A stretch of 64,000 bases of DNA from contig DAOTTX010000110.1 of assembly GCA_034437515.1 (NCBI GenBank), positions 35,218 through 99,217 on the forward strand, in the 5' to 3' direction. The position numbers were made by a program, and so were the translations under genes. Each line of letters starts with the position of its first letter. Position 1 is the first letter of the stretch. This DNA is from DAOTTX01 sp034437515. GTDB taxonomy: Bacteria > Chloroflexota > Anaerolineae > Aggregatilineales > Phototrophicaceae. Under the pieces are notes generated by a model. It did not search any database and had not been told where the DNA came from. It saw only the letters and a program-made list of their open reading frames with translations. Positions 7,951 through 16,832 of the stretch are shown in pieces.

Positions 7951-8520
7951 ATGAAACATCACAGCGGACGTGTCGAAGTCATCTGTGGCAGCATGTTTTG
8001 TGGGAAAACCGAAGAGCTAATTCGCCGGGTGCGCCGGGCGATGATTGCCAAACAGCGTGTGCAGGTTTTTAAGCCTGATATTGATGATCGTTATGGTGTA
8101 CAGCATGTCAGCAGCCATAACGGAGACAATCTCGATGCATATCCGGTGAAGAACGCGATGGCACTGCTCGACTGTGTTGAAAAAGAGACGACGGTCGTCG
8201 CTATAGACGAAGTACAATTTTTTGATGAGGCTATTCTCGATGTCGTTGACGACCTCGCATCGAATGGTATACGTGTGATCGTCGCCGGCCTCGACCTCGA
8301 TTTTCGTTCGGAACCATTCGGGCCGATGCCAGACCTGCTGTGCCGAGCAGAAACCGTTACTAAACTTCACGCCATCTGTCTGGTGTGTGGCGAAGCGGCC
8401 TGTCGCACACAGCGTCTCGTCAATGGCAAACCGGCACATTACGATGATCCAATCATTATGGTCGGCGCACAGGAGACTTACGAGGCTCGTTGCCGCGCAC
8501 ATCACCAGGTCAACCGCTAA
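7951..8520 (+). CDS. tdk: Thymidine kinase (type II)
   Basis: Salvage kinase that makes dTMP from thymidine and ATP. The P-loop GSMFCGKT is at 13-20. AIDEVQFF contains the catalytic acidic residue. The lasso region has CLVCG and a later CR pair that bind structural zinc, and VGAQETYEARCRAHH closes the thymidine site. The 189-residue length fits the bacterial type II family. The cell also has thyX for de novo dTMP. GGGGAG lies upstream of the ATG. Confidence 0.97.
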   Translation: MKHHSGRVEVICGSMFCGKTEELIRRVRRAMIAKQRVQVFKPDIDDRYGVQHVSSHNGDNLDAYPVKNAMALLDCVEKETTVVAIDEVQFFDEAILDVVDDLASNGIRVIVAGLDLDFRSEPFGPMPDLLCRAETVTKLHAICLVCGEAACRTQRLVNGKPAHYDDPIIMVGAQETYEARCRAHHQVNR

Positions 8521-8614
8521 TAAGAGTGGTAAGTCGCTATCATTTCAGATAGAATGACCCACAATCAGTCGATCCTATTTGCACTGATTTATCAGGAAGT
8601 AAGCGAGGAGTCTT

Positions 8615-9778
8615 ATGAGCGTAACAACTGTACCATTCTCAAACCGGGATACGACCAATCCGCAGGAGGACATGTGGCTGCGTAATCGCAACTGGGATAT
8701 GCTGTACATCACATTCAGCGTAATTCTGGTGCCACTGCCCTATCTCGTCTATCTGTTTGGTGTGCATTTCGGGGGCATGGACGCTGATTTCAGCCGTAAC
8801 CTCGTCAACGGGTTCGTCGCTATTGCGATTGGTGGCCCGCACATGATGTCTACGTTTCTACGTACCGGCTTGGATGACAACTTCAAGAAACGCTATCCAA
8901 TGCTGCTACGCTCTTCGTTGATTATTCCGGTCATCGTCGTTTCATTGGCATTTCTTAATCTCGAACTGCTACTGACTGTATTTTTCTTCTGGGCGGCGTT
9001 GCATGTGCTTCATCAGGTGACCTACATCGTCGAGCTTTACAACCATAAAGAACATAACTACGTGCGGAAGAATAGCGCCGTTGATTTCAAATCCCGCATG
9101 GTGGATTATGCGGTCGTGTTGACTTCGATTTTCCCTTTCGCGGCGCTGAAGATCAGCCAGGGGAGCTTTGACATCGGCACTAACGATCTTGCGAACGTCA
9201 TTCCTGGTTTCTTCCAGCAACAATGGTTTTTCCTGATACTAGCGACAATTTTCGCGTTCTCTGCGGTTGCTTACGTGATTAAGACGATACAGGAATACCG
9301 TCAAAATATCATCAACTGGCCCAAAACAGTTTTCATCACGTTCACCGTACTCATTTCCTTCACTATCCCGATGCTGCCGAACCTGGATACAGCCTTCCAG
9401 GGGTTGAATACGTGGCATTCATTCCAATATCTCGGTATCACTTTTTACATCATCAAGCTAAAACAGGCTTACGGCGGCCTGGACGAATCCGCGCCGCTCG
9501 TTTCGCGCTTCAGCAAGGGGAAGGACGCACGCGGCCTTTATTTGCTCAGTACGATCATGCTGCTCGGTTCTGCGGCGATCTTCCTGATCGTCTTCGCTAT
9601 CGCACATCTGATTACCCCCGGCACCGTTGACCCGGAAAATGTTGGTCTGTGGCGCTTTGACGTAGCTTACTACACGGCGATCTTATCATTCTTGTGGATT
9701 CACTACTATCACGACCACTTCTTATTCACCGACTTTGAAGCACTCGATGATGCACAATACAGTCGCTTAGACAACTAA
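8615..9778 (+). CDS. Histidine-rich polytopic membrane protein of unknown function
   Basis: 387 residues with about nine hydrophobic helices. Histidines recur in or beside the helices: GGPHMMS near 72, HVLHQ near 131, NTWHSFQYLG near 268, and a closing WIHYYHDHFLF near 369. This spacing resembles integral membrane metal or heme proteins, but no named family was recognised with confidence. The ATG follows GAGGAG at 8604-8610. The gene stands alone between terminators, so context gives little help. Confidence 0.75.
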   Translation: MSVTTVPFSNRDTTNPQEDMWLRNRNWDMLYITFSVILVPLPYLVYLFGVHFGGMDADFSRNLVNGFVAIAIGGPHMMSTFLRTGLDDNFKKRYPMLLRSSLIIPVIVVSLAFLNLELLLTVFFFWAALHVLHQVTYIVELYNHKEHNYVRKNSAVDFKSRMVDYAVVLTSIFPFAALKISQGSFDIGTNDLANVIPGFFQQQWFFLILATIFAFSAVAYVIKTIQEYRQNIINWPKTVFITFTVLISFTIPMLPNLDTAFQGLNTWHSFQYLGITFYIIKLKQAYGGLDESAPLVSRFSKGKDARGLYLLSTIMLLGSAAIFLIVFAIAHLITPGTVDPENVGLWRFDVAYYTAILSFLWIHYYHDHFLFTDFEALDDAQYSRLDN

Positions 9779-9791
9779 CCATCGAAGAAAT

Positions 9792-9833
9792 AAAAAAGAG
9801 ACGCTCACTTAATCGTGGGCGTCTCTTTTTTTT
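9792..9833. terminator. Bidirectional Rho-independent terminator
   Basis: A-tract plus GAGACGC-CAC (from 9792) pairs with GTG-GCGTCTC followed by eight T (to 9833); loop TTAATC. It serves the membrane-protein gene on plus and the LysM-peptidase gene on minus, which converge here. Confidence 0.88.
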
Positions 9834-9856
9834 GTGGACTACATCTGCTTTGTGCG

Positions 9857-11275
9857 CTACGGGAAAGGTTCTCGCACCCACTGCATAGGATCAACCGGCA
9901 TACCGTTGACCCAGAGTTCCCAATGTAGATGTGGGCCAATTGAGCGCCCGGTGTTCCCGACAGTGCCGACCACATCCCCTGTATTGACTGTCTGCCCTAC
10001 TGCGACGTTACGCTGGCTCAGATGTGCGTAGAGGGTGAATACGCCCCAACCATGGTCAATCATAACCGTATTACCACGTATGTTGAACATATCTGATATT
10101 GCGACCCGTCCTGGTGCCGTCACGTAAGCGTTGCCATCAGGTGGGACGGCGAAGTCTGCCCCTAAGTGATAACGGTCGAAAGCGCTGCCATTGTACGAAC
10201 GTAGAACCCCGTAAGGCGCGTTCATTACAGCAGCCGCAGGGAGACTCATCGTTCCCTGAAAAGAACGCTGCGGCGTAAATGTGTTTGCCACGTTCGCAAG
10301 GATGCTGTATTCGTTGTCCTCGACGCCCTGTGTCAGTAAGGGTAGCCGATCTTCCGGCAGGGTGATGTTCTGGCTGCCATAAGCGCCTGTTTTTATCTGT
10401 ATGTTCGTCACCAACTCACTGGAAACACCGGTCACAGAACTGGCTACCAGTCGCAGCGGATAAATGCCTTCAGGCGTACCTACGGGCACTGCTACGAGCA
10501 TTGTATGCCATGTATCACCCTGTTCTGAAAAAACGGCGAGTGAACGATCAAGAAACATCGCTGTCACTGTTGCGGCAGCCTCAGTTGTGACTTGAATACG
10601 TCCGGTGTTGCCTTCTGTGAACACCAACGGACGTACATCAATCGAGGATATTGGGGCTGAAAGTGTTGCAGCATCAGCAGGCGATTGACCAGCCGGAACA
10701 ACCAATTCTTGACCGACAAAGACCGCATTCGGATTGGCGATTTCATTCAATGATTGCACGACCTCGACAGTCGTACCGTATTCAAGCGCGATGCTGAATA
10801 ATGTTTCACCACTTTGAATGGTATGCAGACTGGTGCTGGCAACGGTTTCTATTGTCTCTCCGATAGGGATAGGTTGCGCCTCACGAATGGTTAACACCTG
10901 CCCCACATGGATAACATCTGCGTTGATGATCTGGTTTTGCTGGGCGAGTACGTCTGGTGTCATCTCATAAGCCTGTGCGATGCTGTTAAGCGTCTCCCCC
11001 GGTTGCACGGCATGAACCAGTGGTTCGGTCTGTGGTTGGCTGACCAGTGACGGGATAATCAGCCGTTGCCCGATAGCGATGGAGGCCGCATTGACGATAC
11101 CGTTTGCCGATGCTATCTGGTCAACCGTGAGATCGTAGCTCAGCGCGATATTGAACAGACTCTCCCCACGCTGTACGACATGGATGGTGACATTATTGTT
11201 ATCTTCTTGCTGCCCGATGCCAGGTGTGATGACAAAACCGACCAACACCGCGAACAGCATGACACTTCGTAGCAT
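9857..11275 (-). CDS. Secreted LysM-M23 metallopeptidase
   Basis: Envelope peptidoglycan hydrolase of 472 residues. An N-terminal signal peptide (about 1-21) is followed by three LysM repeats (about 29-75, 86-131, 148-193; for example GESLFNIALSYDLTVDQIA), an Ig-like beta region, and a C-terminal M23/LytM domain. The zinc motifs are present: HLGADF, and HLHWEL near the end, with LYAHLS between. LysM anchors it to the cell wall. It is the last gene of a minus-strand operon with DUF192 and a second LysM protein; only two bases separate it from DUF192. Confidence 0.93.
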   Translation of the reverse strand: MLRSVMLFAVLVGFVITPGIGQQEDNNNVTIHVVQRGESLFNIALSYDLTVDQIASANGIVNAASIAIGQRLIIPSLVSQPQTEPLVHAVQPGETLNSIAQAYEMTPDVLAQQNQIINADVIHVGQVLTIREAQPIPIGETIETVASTSLHTIQSGETLFSIALEYGTTVEVVQSLNEIANPNAVFVGQELVVPAGQSPADAATLSAPISSIDVRPLVFTEGNTGRIQVTTEAAATVTAMFLDRSLAVFSEQGDTWHTMLVAVPVGTPEGIYPLRLVASSVTGVSSELVTNIQIKTGAYGSQNITLPEDRLPLLTQGVEDNEYSILANVANTFTPQRSFQGTMSLPAAAVMNAPYGVLRSYNGSAFDRYHLGADFAVPPDGNAYVTAPGRVAISDMFNIRGNTVMIDHGWGVFTLYAHLSQRNVAVGQTVNTGDVVGTVGNTGRSIGPHLHWELWVNGMPVDPMQWVREPFP

Positions 11276-11277
11276 TT

Positions 11278-11661
11278 TTAGCCTTCAGCCTTTTCGTCAA
11301 ACTTCAGGATGTCCCCGACAGAAACACGATCAAGTATTGATGGATTCGCCTCAATGAAATGCTGGGCCGCTGTGTGTGGTGCATAGGCCGGCCGCCAGGG
11401 TTTGGCGAGCTTTTTATCTACGACTCGATTTTCGCTATCGAGCCAGACCACACCGATACTGAATAGCATAAAAAACATATGAATCGTCGTTTGGGAACGG
11501 CTCTCGCCCTTGCCGACGAACAATACCCCTTCGTCTTCCGGGAGCTGAGAAACCAGTTGTAGCCCCCGGAAGTGACACCAGAAGGATGCACACCACTTGA
11601 CCCGATCAAGGACAATTTCATCCGTTGCCGCATTCCGTAGCACGCGCCATTCTACACTCAT
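11278..11661 (-). CDS. DUF192 family protein
   Basis: A 127-residue protein with the DUF192 pattern: an early R.RGLQ-like strand, then TTIHMFFMLFSIGVVWLD, RVVDKKLAKPWR, and a closing beta-rich stretch SVGDIL. The family is small, beta-rich and of unknown function, often exported; no clear signal peptide is seen here. Its ATG overlaps the stop of the upstream LysM gene by four bases (ATGA). The setting between two LysM proteins suggests an envelope link, but this is inference. Confidence 0.85.
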   Translation of the reverse strand: MSVEWRVLRNAATDEIVLDRVKWCASFWCHFRGLQLVSQLPEDEGVLFVGKGESRSQTTIHMFFMLFSIGVVWLDSENRVVDKKLAKPWRPAYAPHTAAQHFIEANPSILDRVSVGDILKFDEKAEG

Positions 11662-13556
11662 GGAATGAGAAGCACCTGTCCGGCGTAGATTGCATTCGGG
11701 TTAAACAGATTATTCGCTTGCTGTAATTCGCCCACAGTGACCCCATAACGCAATGCGATGCGATAGAGATTCTCACCATACCGTACAGTATGAGTGCCGG
11801 TCGCTTCAGGTTCGCCGTCTGTCGGTGTCGGCTCTACATCTGCGGGGACAAGTATCTGCTGCCCGACTGATATTTGATTGGAATTTGCAATGCCGTTGCG
11901 CTGAGCGAGATCGGTCACGGTGGTGTCGAAGAAGTCGGCAATCAGCGAGAGCGTATCACCCGGTTGGACGACATAAACATCGCTGTTGCTGGTGTCAATA
12001 GCAGCGACGGTGCCTACCTCAGTCGTCGGAGTAGCCGTGACGATAATGATTACGGGTGTATCACTCGGCTCCGGTAATTGCCCGGCTTCGAACGGCACCG
12101 GTACGATAAGCTCATCACCGACAAAAATCAGACCATTATCGTTGAGATTGTTGACCTCGATGATCTGTTCGGACGAACTGCCATAGAGCTGTGCGATTTG
12201 TTGAACGGTTTCATTGGGCTGCACAGTATGACCAATTTGCCCCTGGAATCGGTCGTCACTCACCACACCACCCGTTCCAAATGTTTCGGTCGGCGCGGCT
12301 TCTACTGCCGGTAACTGCTCGACCTCTTGCGTAATCTCAACGGATTCGATGACGTTTCCTGATGTCTCCGTTTCCGTTGGAACGGTCGTCGCCGTACTTG
12401 TCGGGACATTTGTCTGTGTCGGTAAGGGTGTTGTCGTAGGCACAGGCGGCTCTGTGTTCGTTGCTTGTGCTGTATTGGTTGGAGCATCCGTTACTGTCGG
12501 CACGTCTGTTTCGGTCGGTGCGACGATAATGCCGATGTCCTCGTCAGTCGGCACCGGGCTAACTTCAGTGATTATTTCCTCAGTCGGCGTTGCCGTCGTT
12601 GTCTCAGCCGGCATCGGCGAGTTTGTGACCGTCTGCGTCGGAATCGCAGTAGAGGTCGCAGACGGTTCTACGGCTTCGGTCGGCTCGGCTGCTTCCGTCA
12701 CCTCTGGCGGGCTGATGCTAACCGCTTCCGTTGCTTCCACCACTTCGGCTGTTTGGGTCGCTTCCGCTGAGGTTGCTTCTGTCACCTCTGGTGGGCTGAC
12801 GCTAACCGCTTCCGTTGCTTCCACCACTTCGGCTGCTTCTTCGGTCAATTCAACCACCTCTGTTACTTCCGGTGTGGTCGCGTCTTCCGTTGGTTGCATG
12901 ACGACCGCAGTCGCAGCTGCTTCGAGGACGGCATCATCGATATAAGCAAATGTATTCCTTGCTGCGAAATCAGAATCAACCCACACAAACGCCGTCACGG
13001 TCTCAGCTTCAGCCTCGGCGGTGACGCTGTATCCGACGTATTCGTCGTATTGATCGAGGATCGCAATTGACCAGACGATGTCTTCGCTGGTGCCGTCAGT
13101 CCCGCCGCTTGGGTCGATACCCACGTATACGAGGACATTACTCGACTCTTCACTCACGTCTGGATCGTCAAGCGTCGATGACCAAATATATACATCCGCG
13201 CTGAAGGTCAATTCATCACCCGGTTCTACACCTTCGACTTGCTGATAAATACCAGCACTGAATGTATAGTAGAAATCTGTAAAGATGACCTGTGCCTCGT
13301 CGTCGGACTGTATCCGTCCTTCGACATTGCTCGCGGCATCATATTGAGGAACACGCTCATAGTCTGGGCTGTCTTCGGTAATTGGCATATTCCAGGGTTG
13401 CCAACCACTAGCCACGTTTTGACCTTCCGAATCCGTGTCAAAGTCTTCAAATCCGGCATTTTCGATCAGGTTGCCGGATTGCGCCTGTAAACCCTGTAGG
13501 GAAAAGCTCAGCAGTAAACAAGCGAGCATCAATTGAGTTAAAGTGGGACGTTTCAT
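11658..13556 (-). CDS. Secreted LysM protein with carbohydrate-binding-like N-terminus and Thr/Glu-rich stalk
   Basis: 632 residues. A signal peptide (about 1-26, ending QAQ) precedes a beta-sandwich domain (about 30-210: LIENAGFED.., GIYQQVEGV, FAYIDDAVLE) that resembles carbohydrate-binding modules found in surface proteins. A long low-complexity stalk rich in Thr, Glu, Val and Pro (about 215-430) follows, then three LysM repeats to the end. The stalk contains an internal duplication. It probably sits on or spans the cell wall. It shares an operon with the DUF192 and LysM-M23 genes. The ligand is unknown. Confidence 0.88.
   Translation of the reverse strand: MKRPTLTQLMLACLLLSFSLQGLQAQSGNLIENAGFEDFDTDSEGQNVASGWQPWNMPITEDSPDYERVPQYDAASNVEGRIQSDDEAQVIFTDFYYTFSAGIYQQVEGVEPGDELTFSADVYIWSSTLDDPDVSEESSNVLVYVGIDPSGGTDGTSEDIVWSIAILDQYDEYVGYSVTAEAEAETVTAFVWVDSDFAARNTFAYIDDAVLEAAATAVVMQPTEDATTPEVTEVVELTEEAAEVVEATEAVSVSPPEVTEATSAEATQTAEVVEATEAVSISPPEVTEAAEPTEAVEPSATSTAIPTQTVTNSPMPAETTTATPTEEIITEVSPVPTDEDIGIIVAPTETDVPTVTDAPTNTAQATNTEPPVPTTTPLPTQTNVPTSTATTVPTETETSGNVIESVEITQEVEQLPAVEAAPTETFGTGGVVSDDRFQGQIGHTVQPNETVQQIAQLYGSSSEQIIEVNNLNDNGLIFVGDELIVPVPFEAGQLPEPSDTPVIIIVTATPTTEVGTVAAIDTSNSDVYVVQPGDTLSLIADFFDTTVTDLAQRNGIANSNQISVGQQILVPADVEPTPTDGEPEATGTHTVRYGENLYRIALRYGVTVGELQQANNLFNPNAIYAGQVLLIP
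12691..12835. repeat. 61-bp direct repeat inside the LysM-protein stalk
   Basis: Copies at 12691-12751 and 12775-12835 differ at three bases and are 84 bases apart (28 codons), so the frame is kept. They encode two copies of a VVEATEAVSVSPPEVTEA-like block. This is a coding repeat that can expand or contract. Confidence 0.85.
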
Positions 13557-13649
13557 TTATTTAGGTCTCCACACCGTAGTTGCAAAAATATAAACACTGT
13601 TTCAGTATAGCGTAAGGTCGAATTTGACGCTATGCACCCCAGGTAATGA

Positions 13650-13678
13650 TTTACCAACCGGTCAAATACCTCTATAAT
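13650..13678 (+). promoter_or_regulatory. Candidate promoter for DUF503-sucCD
   Basis: TTTACC (13650-13655), 17-base spacer, consensus TATAAT (13673-13678), 50 bases before the DUF503 start. Confidence 0.6.
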
Positions 13679-13728
13679 GCGTTCGTTTATCAATCTAATC
13701 CTCCATGCGGGATACGCATAAATAACTT

Positions 13729-14016
13729 ATGTCAACGATATGTCTCTGCACGCTTGATTTTTACCTGGGCGGCGTCCACTCACTCAAAGAGAAGCGCAGT
13801 ATTTTGAAGTCTTTTCTCACACGGTTGCGTAAGCAATTTAACGTTGCGGTCGCTGAGGTTGACCATCATGATCGCTGGCAGTCAGCACAGGTCGCCATTG
13901 TCACCGTGACGAATGACCCCAAACACGCCCAACAAGCAATGAGCAACATTATCAAATGGGTCGAAAAACATTATGCAGATCTCATGATTACTAATCAGGA
14001 AATCGAGATCATTTAG
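13729..14016 (+). CDS. DUF503 family protein
   Basis: 95 residues with the family core: CTLDFYLGGVHSLKEKRSILKS at the start, FNVAVAEVD..D.WQ.A.VAIV in the middle and a closing helix. DUF503 (YlxP-like) proteins are small alpha-beta proteins often found near ribosome-maturation genes, and their function is not settled. Here the neighbour is sucC instead. The gene lies 53 bases ahead of sucC, probably on the same transcript. Confidence 0.88.
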   Translation: MSTICLCTLDFYLGGVHSLKEKRSILKSFLTRLRKQFNVAVAEVDHHDRWQSAQVAIVTVTNDPKHAQQAMSNIIKWVEKHYADLMITNQEIEII

Positions 14017-14069
14017 GCGATATAATGATCGAACGAAAACACGAATCGACGGTTATCAAAGGATAAGAT

Positions 14070-15230
14070 GTGAAACTTTATGAATATCAAGCGAAAGCAC
14101 GTTTCGCCATTTATCACATTCCCGTGCCAGAGGCAAAGCTCGCTGAAACACCGACCGATGCCTATGAGATTGCTAAAAGCTTTGACCAACGGGTCGTGCT
14201 GAAAGCACAGGAGCTGAGTGGGCATCGTCACCGGTCGGAGGGAATCAGGTTTGCTGCTACACCCGAACAAGCACGGATGCAAGCACGCCAGCTTTTTGAG
14301 GCACGCATTGATGGATTCGCGGTAAAAAACATCCTGATTGAAACTGAAGTCAAGGTTAAGCGATCACTCTATCTGGCGATTGCCAATGATCGCAGTGTCG
14401 GCGGTATTAATCTGATTGCGTCCGTGGAGGGCGATGTCGATATTACGAATCTTGCCAGGGTCAACCCAGACGTCATCATTCGTGAATACATTGACCCCTT
14501 TATCGGGTTGCGCACTTATCAGTTGACACACATCCTGGGTACGCTGAATCTTCCTAGAGTTCTCTGGGAACCATTCAGGCAGATTGCGATGAGACTTTAC
14601 CAATGCTACGTTGAGAGTGATGCGACTTTAATTGAACTCAATCCATTAGCGATTACGCAAGATGACGAACTCATCGCATTGGATGGCAAATTTTCTATTG
14701 ATGATAACGCATTGTTTCGACATCCAGGGTTAATGGGATTGCGTGACCTGACTCTTGAATACGATGCTGAAAGGCAAGCGCGAATTGCCGGCTTAACTTA
14801 TGTCAAGCTCGATGGTCAGATCGGTTGTGTCGTCAATGGTGCGGGGCTTTCGATGACCATGATGGACATAATCTGTCTTTATGGCGATGATGAGATTTAC
14901 CCCGCCAACTTTTTGGACATTGGCGGTGGTGCAAAAGCAGAGCGCATCAAAGCTGCGCTGGGCATCATTTCCGAGGACACGGATGTCGCCGCAGTATTGG
15001 TGTGTATTTTCGGCGGCATCACCCGTTGTGATGAGGTTGCCAGAGGCATTATCGAAGCCTATGAAGCATTTTCGCTGCAAACTCCTGTCATTATACGTCT
15101 GCAAGGCACCCACGCGGAGACGGCTCGAAAAATGTTGCAAGCGGCAGATATTCCTCACCTTATCGAAGCGCATTCGCTTGTGGACGCCGCACGAAAAGCC
15201 GTTTCCGCAGCGCGAAGCATACCCGCATGA
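14070..15230 (+). CDS. sucC: Succinyl-CoA synthetase beta-subunit-like ATP-grasp protein
   Basis: With the alpha subunit this would convert succinyl-CoA, ADP and phosphate to succinate, CoA and ATP in the TCA cycle. An N-terminal ATP-grasp domain (LYEYQAKARFAIYHIPVP; metal ligands in IELNPLAIT and IALDGK) is followed by a CoA-ligase domain (VNGAGLSM, ANFLDIGGGA, VCIFGGITRCDEVA). It is 386 residues and starts at GTG 14070 after AAAGG. The glycine-rich nucleotide loop usually written GGRGKAGG reads GHRHRSEG, so this copy is divergent. Its stop overlaps the sucD start by four bases. Confidence 0.85.
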   Translation: MKLYEYQAKARFAIYHIPVPEAKLAETPTDAYEIAKSFDQRVVLKAQELSGHRHRSEGIRFAATPEQARMQARQLFEARIDGFAVKNILIETEVKVKRSLYLAIANDRSVGGINLIASVEGDVDITNLARVNPDVIIREYIDPFIGLRTYQLTHILGTLNLPRVLWEPFRQIAMRLYQCYVESDATLIELNPLAITQDDELIALDGKFSIDDNALFRHPGLMGLRDLTLEYDAERQARIAGLTYVKLDGQIGCVVNGAGLSMTMMDIICLYGDDEIYPANFLDIGGGAKAERIKAALGIISEDTDVAAVLVCIFGGITRCDEVARGIIEAYEAFSLQTPVIIRLQGTHAETARKMLQAADIPHLIEAHSLVDAARKAVSAARSIPA

Positions 15231-16090
15231 GTATTTTCATCAAAGCCGAAACGCCGGTCATCGTTCAAGGAATCACCGGGCGTGAAGGACATTTCCACAC
15301 GTTGCAGATGATCGACTACGGTACAAATATCGTCGGTGGTGTGACTCCTGGCAAGGGCGGTGAATGGGTCGCCGGTAAACCCGTCTTTGACACAGCACGG
15401 GCTGCGGTGGCAGCGACAGGCGCGACCGCCAGCGTCATTTTTGTTCCCGCGCTTCATGCGGTCGATGCCATCCATGAAGCCGTGGACGCGGGTATAGAAC
15501 TGGTTGTCTGTATCACTGAAGGCATCCCCGCACTCGATATGATGAAGGTCTATCGTTATATCCGCAAGCACCCCATACAACTCATCGGCCCGAACAGTCC
15601 CGGCATTCTCATTCCATCAGTGGGTAAACTGGGTATTATGCCCGGACATATCGCGTCAAAAGGCAGCGTTGGTGTGGTCTCAAAGAGTGGCACGTTGATG
15701 TACGAAGTTGTGGATGCGCTGACTCACATCGGTTTAGGGCAATCTGCTTGTGTGGGCATCGGTGCCGACCCTGTTGTCGGGACGACACTGGTCGATGTAT
15801 TACGCATATTTGAAGGCGATCCCGAAACCGACCGCGTTACCCTGTTGGGTGAAATCGGTGGACGTGCTGAAATTGAAGCTGCTGAATACATCAAGACACG
15901 GATGACCAAGCCAGTTGCCGCTTTTATCGCCGGGGAAAGTGCCCCGCCCAATACCCGTATGGGACATGCTGGCGCGATCATCGAAGGCTCCGAAGCAACG
16001 GCACGAGCGAAGAAAAAGGCACTCCAGGAGGCCGGTGTGCTTGTGACGGAAAACCCGGAAGAGATCCCCAATTTACTCAAACAACTCTGA
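15227..16090 (+). CDS. sucD: Succinyl-CoA synthetase alpha subunit
   Basis: Partner of the preceding beta subunit. A Rossmann CoA-binding domain (VIVQGITGREGHFHT near residue 11) leads into the ligase domain, with GPNSPGI, VGVVSKSGTLMYE and the phosphohistidine loop RMGHAGAII near residue 247. At 287 residues it is full length and looks active. The ATG overlaps the sucC stop (ATGA), so the subunits are translationally coupled. Its 3' end overlaps the convergent BatE-like gene by 14 bases. Unlike sucC, the motifs here are standard. Confidence 0.93.
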   Translation: MSIFIKAETPVIVQGITGREGHFHTLQMIDYGTNIVGGVTPGKGGEWVAGKPVFDTARAAVAATGATASVIFVPALHAVDAIHEAVDAGIELVVCITEGIPALDMMKVYRYIRKHPIQLIGPNSPGILIPSVGKLGIMPGHIASKGSVGVVSKSGTLMYEVVDALTHIGLGQSACVGIGADPVVGTTLVDVLRIFEGDPETDRVTLLGEIGGRAEIEAAEYIKTRMTKPVAAFIAGESAPPNTRMGHAGAIIEGSEATARAKKKALQEAGVLVTENPEEIPNLLKQL

Positions 16091-16832
16091 TTGCGTCTGC
16101 GGGCAACCATCCCTCGCGGCGGTCTGGAAGCACAAAGCGCACCCAGTCATCTTGTCGTTCGAGAATGCGCATCTCTGCGGCGGTATAGAGTGTATACAAC
16201 GGTAAATATGACTCGCCAGGACCGCTCATCACCTGTTCGGAAAGTTCAACGATCACCGCTGCCGGACGGTTCTCTGAGACATAGGAACGGGTGGCGAGTG
16301 CGCCGATTGCGACCATAACAAAAATGCCCACAACGACGAGGACAGGGAGCAGACGGTTACGCCAGTGCTTCACCCATAACCAGCAAATCGTGAGGCTAAA
16401 AAATATTGCCCATAGAACGCCGGTCACCTCTTGTAGTTCACGCAGAGTCATCACGCTCCGTGTTGAGCCGGCAAGCCGATCTAACCAGTTTTGCGCGTCT
16501 CGTTGATAGTCAACACGCTCACCGCGAATACGTGCGATGTACTCGTCTGCTGAACCATTACGCGGTTCGAGACGTTCTGCACGACGATAATTCAGTAGTG
16601 CGAACCCTAATTGACCGTCCTGATAGTATGCGTGTGCCAGATTGATGTATACCTGCGCTGTTTCGATACCTTGCGTGATGAGTTCTTCGTACAGCGTGAT
16701 CGCGGTTACGTAATCACCGGTTTGGTAGGCCGCCGCCGCCCGTTCAACAGTCTCAGAGTCGCTCTGCCCGTAAGCGCCCGTCATGACGACAAATACGACA
16801 CATAAAGCGATAACTACTCGACATTTGACCAC
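16077..16832 (-). CDS. TPR and SH3 domain membrane protein (BatE-like)
   Basis: 251 residues: a signal peptide or membrane anchor (1-22), TPR repeats (about 28-95, AAAAYQTGDYVTAITLYEEL), two hydrophobic helices (about 137-157 and 162-181), and a C-terminal bacterial SH3 domain (MSGPGESYLPLYTLYTAAEM.. to WLPADAIRVV). The order TPR then SH3 is that of BatE in Bat (aerotolerance) operons. It is the last gene of the long MoxR operon and starts 18 bases inside the BatD-like gene. The role is probably envelope scaffolding. Confidence 0.85.
   Translation of the reverse strand: MVKCRVVIALCVVFVVMTGAYGQSDSETVERAAAAYQTGDYVTAITLYEELITQGIETAQVYINLAHAYYQDGQLGFALLNYRRAERLEPRNGSADEYIARIRGERVDYQRDAQNWLDRLAGSTRSVMTLRELQEVTGVLWAIFFSLTICWLWVKHWRNRLLPVLVVVGIFVMVAIGALATRSYVSENRPAAVIVELSEQVMSGPGESYLPLYTLYTAAEMRILERQDDWVRFVLPDRREGWLPADAIRVV

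Noticed and set aside
12349..12945. Long plus-strand open frame opposite the LysM protein stalk
   Set aside because: It is a mirror of the low-complexity Thr/Glu stalk, with a Val/Ser-rich product, no ribosome site and no recognisable domain.
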